Source of the DNA: Manduca sexta
Lineage: Eukaryota; Arthropoda; Insecta; Lepidoptera; Sphingidae
Direction: 5' to 3'
NCBI RefSeq assembly: GCF_014839805.1
Contig: NC_051120.1
Span: forward strand, 9,672,001 to 9,736,000
DNA: 64,000 nucleotides
Below are positions 22,801 through 31,800 of the stretch, one piece after another. The position numbers and the translations under genes were made by a program. Under the pieces are notes generated by a model that was not told the DNA's origin, ran no database searches, and saw nothing but the letters and a program-made list of their open reading frames with translations. Position 1 is the first letter of the stretch. Each line of letters starts with the position of its first letter.

Positions 22801-25800
22801 ACTAAGGCCTAATCCCTCTCACTAGTAGAGGAGGCCCGTGCTCAGTAGTGGGCAAGTATAATACAGGGCTGATGATATTATTATTATTATTATAATGTTA
22901 ATATCAAGTTACAATATTGAGATTCCATTGGTCCCAGTATTCGAAAACATTATACCATTAACATAGCTTCAAATGACATTAACTCGGAAAAACAAACTCT
23001 ACCAGCCAGCTTCGAAGCTTTATAAAGAATTATGGTTTTACATGCAACGTTACCCCGATACGAGGAGCCAATACCTATAAAATAAGGGATCGTAGAACCA
23101 TCGCCTTCTCTCTTTATCTAACAAGTATTCATTCACGTACTTGCAAGTCTTTTGTGTAAATCTTTGTTAGTGAATTTTGTACCTTAACACATTGTATTAC
23201 AGTCTCAATTGTATAGATAAACCAGCTTTACTAGACAGTGAATTTCATTAAAGCATATCAAGCTATAAATCGACGTGGTAAAGTAGGATTTTGCTTACAA
23301 TGATATCGAAAGAGCATTCATTTTCAAGCGTGATATCAGTTATTAAATGCAAGAAAATAAGCGTTTTGTGTAAAAGGAAAATGTTTTCCACACGTTAAAA
23401 ACCGTTTTGATCCTTTTTGCTTTTACCATTTTCTGTGACAAAGCATGCACTTCATTATTTAAAAGGTTTGATCACAATGTAATAAAAGTGCGATGTTTTT
23501 TTTTTGTTTTTTTCTGTATTATAACGTTCTCTACCACTGGTATCTTTATTATCCTTACTAATATTAGGAATGGGAATCTCTGTGTCACTTACGCTTTCGC
23601 AGCTTATTCACTGAAATATTGGTCAACGGTGTAGAGAAAGTTTGTACGGAAAAATACAGGCTACTTTTTATGTTTGTACAAACTGAACACCTCGCGGACG
23701 ATATCTGAGAAAATGTTATCAATGTTGAATGCATACCTGACGGCATATGAGCTAAAATATAATATCTTACCCCCTTATTCATAGACGTTTTTTATCTAAC
23801 GACCGAGTAAGGCTGTGATAACAAGTCTGTTTCTCAGTGCTGACGGCATGGCAATCTTCGCAGTGCGTAGACGTAGGGCCGTTGTGATTGGCTAATATTG
23901 AAATACAACAATAATAACCAATCACAAAGGCCCTATGTCTGTTTCTCAGCGCCGTTGGGCACTGAGAAACAGGCTTGTTATCACAGCTTTACTCCGTCCT
24001 TAGATAAAAAACGTTTATGAATAAGGGGGTTAGTGTTTACCGTTATGCCATCAGGGGCCTTATTCTCTATCCCGCACGTTATTTTGACAGTGTGTAACAA
24101 GCACGTAACACAACGCATCATGTTTAGGACTATAGAAATTTGGCTTACAGAATACCATTCCACACACATTTCTCGAAGATAACATGACACGGCCGCGTTA
24201 CGCGTTTACACTATCATACAGAATAAGGGCCCAGGTTAGAAAAAAGGATACAAATTTCTCCATATTTAAGCCTCTTCTCTGTTATTATTCAATATATTCT
24301 TTTGATTAGTTCATAGTATCTTTTACTTCGAGATTTTTTAGTAACACATACATTGTAAGTGTACTCATTGTTTGGTTTAACTTCTGAACTAACATAAAAC
24401 TGAAGAGTTTGTTTGAACGCGCTTATCTCAGGAACTACGAAACCGATTATGATTTTTTTACTAGTGGAAAGCTACATTACTCCCTATTACTATAGGCTAA
24501 TTTTTATCCCAGAAATTCTTTTTTACACGGACGGAGCTACAGCCAAAATAGTCATTCATATAGAAACTCTCGCGCTAGATATCTACCATAACAAACAAGA
24601 TCAGTTCATATCTACCTCTCTTCGTTCCACCTAAAACTCATTTGTAACTTCGCAAATCCTTGTGACAGGCCGTAGAACTTCCTCAATAAATATCACAAGA
24701 TAACCCTTTACACTTCTTTGAACCTTACTTAATTAGGAAGCCAAAACTTTGGACGTTTGCACCGTTTCCTTTTTAAGAAATACTCTTAACTTATTAATAT
24801 ATTTATTCGGGTATTTTATGGTATAAAATACCCGAATAAATATATATTTAACTTATTAATATATTTATTCGGGTATTATATTAGCATGAAGTCGATGTCT
24901 TTGTCTTATAGACAAGCAGGAACCACTTAGTAAATTAAATATGGCAATAGTTAGGTATGTAATATTATTGAACCAATAGTTCACTCGATTTACGTATTAA
25001 ACTTCTTTCAGCCTAGGTGGCTAGTGGTTAAGAGTACTGGCCGAAAAAATTTCATTTTTAATTTAATTATTTTTGGATTTGGATGTTAGACATTGAGTAT
25101 TAAACATTCGCGTGAATATAAGAAATCATTTAGTACATTTTAAATTTAGAACATCAAAGGATTGAATACCTTTCTTCCTTTACATGTTTTGAAATGAACT
25201 GTTCTCTTGATTTAGTTTACTTTTAAGTACAAGAGATTATTCTTCCGGTTTTACTCTATTCTCATGTTTTACTATAAATAACCTCTAAATAACTGTGGTG
25301 AAGGGTGACATTTTCCGGGTAGAAATCCCACATAATTATAGATAATAATATGCAGAGGCGGCCTTTGAGGGAGGCGAACCGGGCAACCGTCCGGGGCCTC
25401 GCGCTTACAGAGGCCTCGCACGGTGCCTCGCAGGACCTTTCTTTTACGTTGTTACCGACGAAACTGTTAAAACAGGGGAACGTTTTTTTACTGTGCCCGG
25501 GGCCTCGCGTCTGTTTCTTTTTGCTTTCGCCTGGGGCCTCGCGTCGTTTAGGTCTGCCACTGCTAATATGCATAAATGGGGTCTGCAAATCGTTCCAATG
25601 ATAATTAGATTTTACATAAATTACGAAAGGGAAGCCGGCAGGAATCGGATTAAATTGACCTCCGCCACTACTAAATAATAATTATTTATAAATTTAAATA
25701 GAAAATATCAGTAAACAATAAACATTTCTACAATCGTGTCTAGATTGTGTACATGACAGGCAGTGAACGCTTTCCGATGAAACAACGGAATTTAATTTCT

Positions 25801-28800
25801 ATTTGTTTAGCGGAATACAAACAAATTATGTTAAATATATTTTATAACGAAAATAAATATTAAAACCGTAGTTACCAGCTTTTATTCGCGGCTTCGCTTC
25901 GCGCGTGAAGGATTTTCCGAAAAAAAGTCCCGCTATATATTTTCCCGAAAGAGAAAGTAGCCTATAACCTTTCCAGGGTCTTAAACTATCTCCATACAAA
26001 ATTTCATAAAAATCAACTAGATTTTAAGAAAATCGATAACATACAGACAGAAAAGGGGAATTTGTTTGATTATATGCATAGATTATAGACTGAAAGTTTT
26101 TGTTAGTTTGTTTGAAGCAATCTCTTGAACTACTTACTGGAGTCTGGTAATGATTTCCTTACTGAGAAGATAAATTATCCGTGAGTGCTAATAGCTACTT
26201 CTTTCTCCATGAAAATTTCTCAGCTAAATCATAAGCGATACGTATACACTAACTATATTCTGTCTGGTTTGTAAACATACTCACGCCTTTTTTTCCCGAA
26301 GGGGTAGGCAGAGGCGAGTGTGCACTGTGAAAAAGAAATGTGGGTGCAAAAGTTGTGCACGCTCTTTTCCACCGTATGTATTCCGTCCCATGATGTGATG
26401 AGGCGAGCCTATCTCCATATCGGGCATAAATTCATACAACCGATGTTTAAATTATGTCCACCATATTTAATTTGTTTTTAATATTTATGGTGTACAATGA
26501 AGTTTCAAATAAATAAATTCTAGACTCGGAGCTAATTCTAAGTAGAAAACTACAATATCACTGCCCAACCCGGGTATCGAACACAAGACCTCAGCACTAC
26601 AGTCGTACGGTATTAAACTACGCCACCAAAGCAGTCTGCTTGGTTTGTACATCTTAATAATCAAAACAAATTGCTCGCAAACCTTTTAAGAGCTATTCCA
26701 ACAAACTTTGGTACTCTGATGTGCACGAGCGCGTATTCAGAAGACACGAAGGGGGCACGACCTCTAGACATATAATTACAATTGTGCAATTTAAAGATGT
26801 TTGCAATTCTTTTTCGCCTTGGTGGTAGTATCTTGTAAAATTTTATTGTATATATTTCGGTTTATTTTCTATATATCGACTCAGAATAGAAAATTTGCAT
26901 AAAAGTAGTGTATAATGTGTGTAAATAGTTTTGTGATTTATATTATACCTAAGCCGTATTTAACAGTCTATATCAACCATAACCTAAAACTATTTTAACT
27001 TCATATTATTATTTCTAATCTCATCTCATCAGACTACAACCCTCCACTGCTGAATATAGGCCTCCCCTTTGTGTAATTAAATTATAATTATTTCTATTTT
27101 AAAGTAATATAATTAAACTAGTATGTCCCCAAATAATATTTCCTTACACCCTCTCTGTTCAGAACAGCCCCTGTTATTATCGTTTTAATTAAAAGCACGT
27201 TTTGCCGGCCTGCCAATGCCGTGCCAATCGGTTTGCAATTTTATTGTTTACTAGAAATAAATTGCTTTTTAAGTCATTCTGTGGACTTAATTTGGATTGC
27301 GATCTCAATTAGCGGGACTATAAAGTATAAATTTTATTTTTCGATAATTAAAAATTCTATGTTTAGTTTTTTTTATAGAAACCTAAAGTGGCAATAGCGT
27401 AGTTGGTAATGGAATGGACTGCCGAGATATATGCCCGCAAGTTCAAAACCCAAGGGCATACACCTCTAAATGATGTGTGTATACTTTGTGAATGTATACA
27501 AAGTATACACACTACGTGAGTGTATACAATATGTGAGTGTGTATACTTTGTGAATCATTGCTTGCTTTAACGTTGAAAGAAAACGTTGTGTGGACACCTA
27601 TATACATAAGAAATTCTCTAAGTGTTTTCCGGGTGTGTGAAGTCTGCTAATCCGCACTAGACCAGCATGGTGGACTAAGGACTAATCCCTCGAGATAGTA
27701 GAGGAGGCCTGTGCCCAGCAGTGGGACAATATAATAATATAGGGTTGATAATTTATATTATATTTTAATCTATTCAATCTCCATTCGACCTTCTATTTAC
27801 TTAACACATGGTCAAAATTGTCTCTTATCAATTCAGTTTATGTTAAAGTTCCGCGCAAACGCTGTTATCTTGGCACCCCGAAATATACTACAAACAATGA
27901 AATGGACAATCGCTTCGGTAACTTCAGCTCGTGGGGGTGGCATACGTATCCCGTTTAGCGACCAGCGTATAGAGTGTCGAACCGGCCTAAATGGGATCAG
28001 CATGTATATATCTCAAACAGGCCGGCATAATAATGTCCATTGGCGAGGGGTAATCATCAATTGAAACTCTATCTGGATCCTGCTTCACTTAACATCAAGT
28101 GAAGTGGGATCATTTTGATAAAAAACCACGCTTCAGCTACTTCACCAACTGTTTCAAAATAATCCAGTTTTTCGTCATATGCGTCTGCGCAAGACCTGAA
28201 AGTAATAATGTGATTTACCGGTCAAATCAATATGCCTCAAGTCCACCAGGTCGGTAACTAGAGGCGCCAGAGCTCGCGCGTCCATACTGCTGGAGCCGGT
28301 CACTGCCAGATGCGTGAGGTTCCTGAAGGTCGCTGCTAGAAGCTGGGCACTCGCTACTGTCACCTGGAAGGTCCAATTACGAACTTAGATGTGAACAAAT
28401 TAGGTTGACTTTTGTTTGGTTGAGTCACGCGGATGATTTTAATATAAGTTCAAATTACAAACATAGCTGAAGAAAAATTAAGTTGAATCTCGTGTGATTG
28501 TTTATTTAGTCTAATTTACAACATGCGAACACAATTTCGACTAGGACTGAATAATCGCTCGTCAGTCGGCTCTTTCTGAATGCCACTCCTTACCATCAGT
28601 CAGCATCAATTATCCGTGCCCATATAAGAAGAGCTAAGAAAATTATCTATATTCATCCAGTGCCGGGCGGTGCTAAGGCGATGCCTAGGCCCAAGGCACG
28701 GACCCTGGAAGGGCGCAAAATGACCAGACCAAGGATGCTGGAGAATGAAAGGATGAAGGACCATAGATGGGCGCAGTTGCAAAAGCTCACACAGGGCACA

Positions 28801-31800
28801 TATATGGCTAGTTACGGCACTAACAGCTCGAAATACCCACCGCGCAATTCTTCGCGCGCCACTCCTTGACAGCATTAACACACGGGCCCGCGCGTGCGCC
28901 GGCGCATCTAGCAGCTATCTCCAAGGGTCCAGCGGCGCGGATCTTCTTCCAGATCTCGGGCCTGGTGGTGAGCCGCGCCACCAGTCGCGCCCAGCGCCTA
29001 CACACACGAGAGACGCGGCACAAGTCTGATACCTGCAATTCATATTTATATTTTAGAAGTGACAAATATTGTAAATGCTAAAGTTTGGAGATGTTTGGAT
29101 GTTTGTTAGAAGTAAACGCAGAAATAGCTGAACGGTTTGGATTCAATTCGGCGCAGGAGTAGACTATGTCCTGAACACAAGCTGTTTTAATATGTATAAG
29201 CTGTTTTTGGGGACTTTTGTACCGGAAAAGGCTTTAATCGCTGGTGAAACCACGAGCTACAATTAGTGTCAATAAATTAATTTATATTAAAACACAAACA
29301 ATAAAATCAGAATTTGGGGCTTTCTAGTAAACAAGGAACTACTTATACTACGAACTAGTTTACACCTTTCTAACTACTAGATATTGACTTATAAGAACCA
29401 AAGTGTACACAAATCTCAAAAAAAGCTGGTGGAATTGTGCCCGATAATTAAAGAATAGACTCTTCCCATTACATGCCATCTAACGCAGCAAGCAAGGTGG
29501 AAAGACTTGATAAAAGTCGCAGAAACACTCTGAATTCAAGCCGCTTTCGACAGGTCCATCTGGAAATCTTTAGGGGAAGCCTATATTCACCAATGGACTT
29601 TATGTGGCTGATGATGCAGATCTATAAACACCTCTAAGAAAGAGCAAATGGCACTACGCTGCCTACGGCACAATACTAAGTCTTGAAACGGAGACGAGAG
29701 ACTATTACAATCGTAACTACGTCACGTAGAATGCGAAACTCGACTCAAGTATTTCAATATCAAAATTCCATCCGCCCTGAAGCTTAGTTATAGATATTTC
29801 GTATGAAATCTCAAGTAATATCACTGACAGAGGTTGTTTCGAAGTCCCACCGATGCGATTACAAACGAGGAACACAGATGTCGCGTCTATATTCCGAAAG
29901 GGTAAATATAGGTGCAAACAGGCGTCTACTTTTCGCCAAGTGTTTTCTGTTCCTCGATTTCAGGCTCTGTGCTGATTATGACTACAATCGTAATTTTAAT
30001 ATGAGGTCAAAACAACACACTTTACAGGCGTTTTAAATGATACAGCCCTGTATTATGTGTGAGCCACTGGGCATGGGTCACCTCTACTACCAAAAGGGTT
30101 TAGGCCTTAGTCCACCACGCTGGCCTATTGCGGGTCAGCAGAATTCATATACCTACGAAATTCTTATGATACGTGAACTAACTAATAACTTTGAAAAGTC
30201 AGAGATTTATGCCTTGGGTTTTGAACCGGTAGTCATTCGTCACGGCAAATCGTTTCATTCAAAGTAAGCCATCGTGCGAGCCACTTCCAAGCATTTTACA
30301 GAAAGCTGATAGGTATGGACTGAAGAAGATTATGAGACAACCATTCCATCGTGTTTAAAATAGCAAAATACAAGGACTTACAAAACTACATATTTTCTAA
30401 AAATAAGATTATGTTATAGTACCCAAAGAGAACATAATTTTATTATAAATTCGCTTGTGGAACGTGTGTCTTGTAGAAACGCACACATGTTGAGCATACA
30501 TACTATATGTAGTTTAACATGATGTGCCGCATTCAAATAACGTGAGATAATGGTAGATCAAAGAAAAATAACAATAACAAGTAATCTACATTAATGTTAT
30601 AACGCGAAAAACTTTGTGAGTTTGTTTATAGGTTTGGAAGGAATCATCTGTTGAGTACTAAACCGATTTTGAATATTGTTTCATTAATAGAAATCTGCAT
30701 TACTGCTGAATTATTTTTTCTAGGATAAACTTTCTCACGCTGACAGAGCTACAATATACAATTGCTTGCAGCAGTTTATATATTTGACATGTACCACCAG
30801 TTTTTTTATGTAGAAAATACTTTTTCCCACGATCGGAGTTGCAATAGCAATTTGTACATAAACTTGACGGTTACCAATAGATAATAACATTAAAATTTAC
30901 AAATGAATTTTAACATAACTATTTTCTCGAAGTTTAGCTGTTAAAACATAAGCAACAACAACCGCAAACTAAAATAAACAGTTAGGAAACAAGTTTGCAC
31001 AATAATATTTTTATATAGGTAGGGCGTCAATTAGCTAAGTACCAATAGAGTATTTGGGTCGATGCAACCAGTTTCTTTCCATAGTGAGATCAAAGCGAGT
31101 TAAGCTTATACGGCAGCGATAGTTGTTACATCGACTTAGAAATAATGGAGAGTTTGGACAAGTTCTAAATAATGATTTCTTTACGTGAATGTTAGATTGA
31201 AATAAAACTATTTTGCAGATTTTATCGTGGTTTTTTGTATTATATTTTTTTCCCGGCGTTTTGAAGGCTACTGCGCTTATGGTCACGGGGGGACTAAGGA
31301 GCGGGCCGTCAAAACGTAGGGAGAAAATTAATATAAAAAAATACGACAAAATCCGAAAATAGTTTTTTTTTCAATGTCTAAATAATTTACTTGAATGATC
31401 ACGTCGTTGGAAAGTATAGATTAAACTATTATACTAAGGTTTATAATTAAAAACTTTTCGTGTAAACTCATTGATTTACAAGGTTTGCCTTACAGCTCCT
31501 TTATTATGTATCTTTATATTTTGATAATGTCATTTTTGTTTAATTTGGCAACTCACTGCTTAATCTTAATAAACTTAAGCATAAACATAATAAAAGTAAA
31601 AGTATCGCTATTCGACCTTACAAACGTAAATTTTCTGAATTTTACTAAATACTCTTAATACAAAGATTAGCGACAACCCTATCCACAAATAACATAAAAG
31701 AAACCCAACACACCTCTAAATAAGACAGTATTTTCAACCACAGCGCGTCGTTGAGGGTGTTGTCACGTCTTCTTCGGGGCGGGCCGCAGTCTGCCAGCGT

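Noticed and set aside
25262..25601. Overlapping 108- and 83-codon ORFs on both strands
   Set aside because: They lie in a GC-rich hAT-like repeat with GGGGCCTCGCG units; length is explained by composition.
28606..28881. 91-codon ORF next to exon 2 as a missing Fbxl7 exon
   Set aside because: No F-box or LRR pattern, wrong frame for exon 2, and exons 2 and 3 already join in phase with LRR spacing kept.
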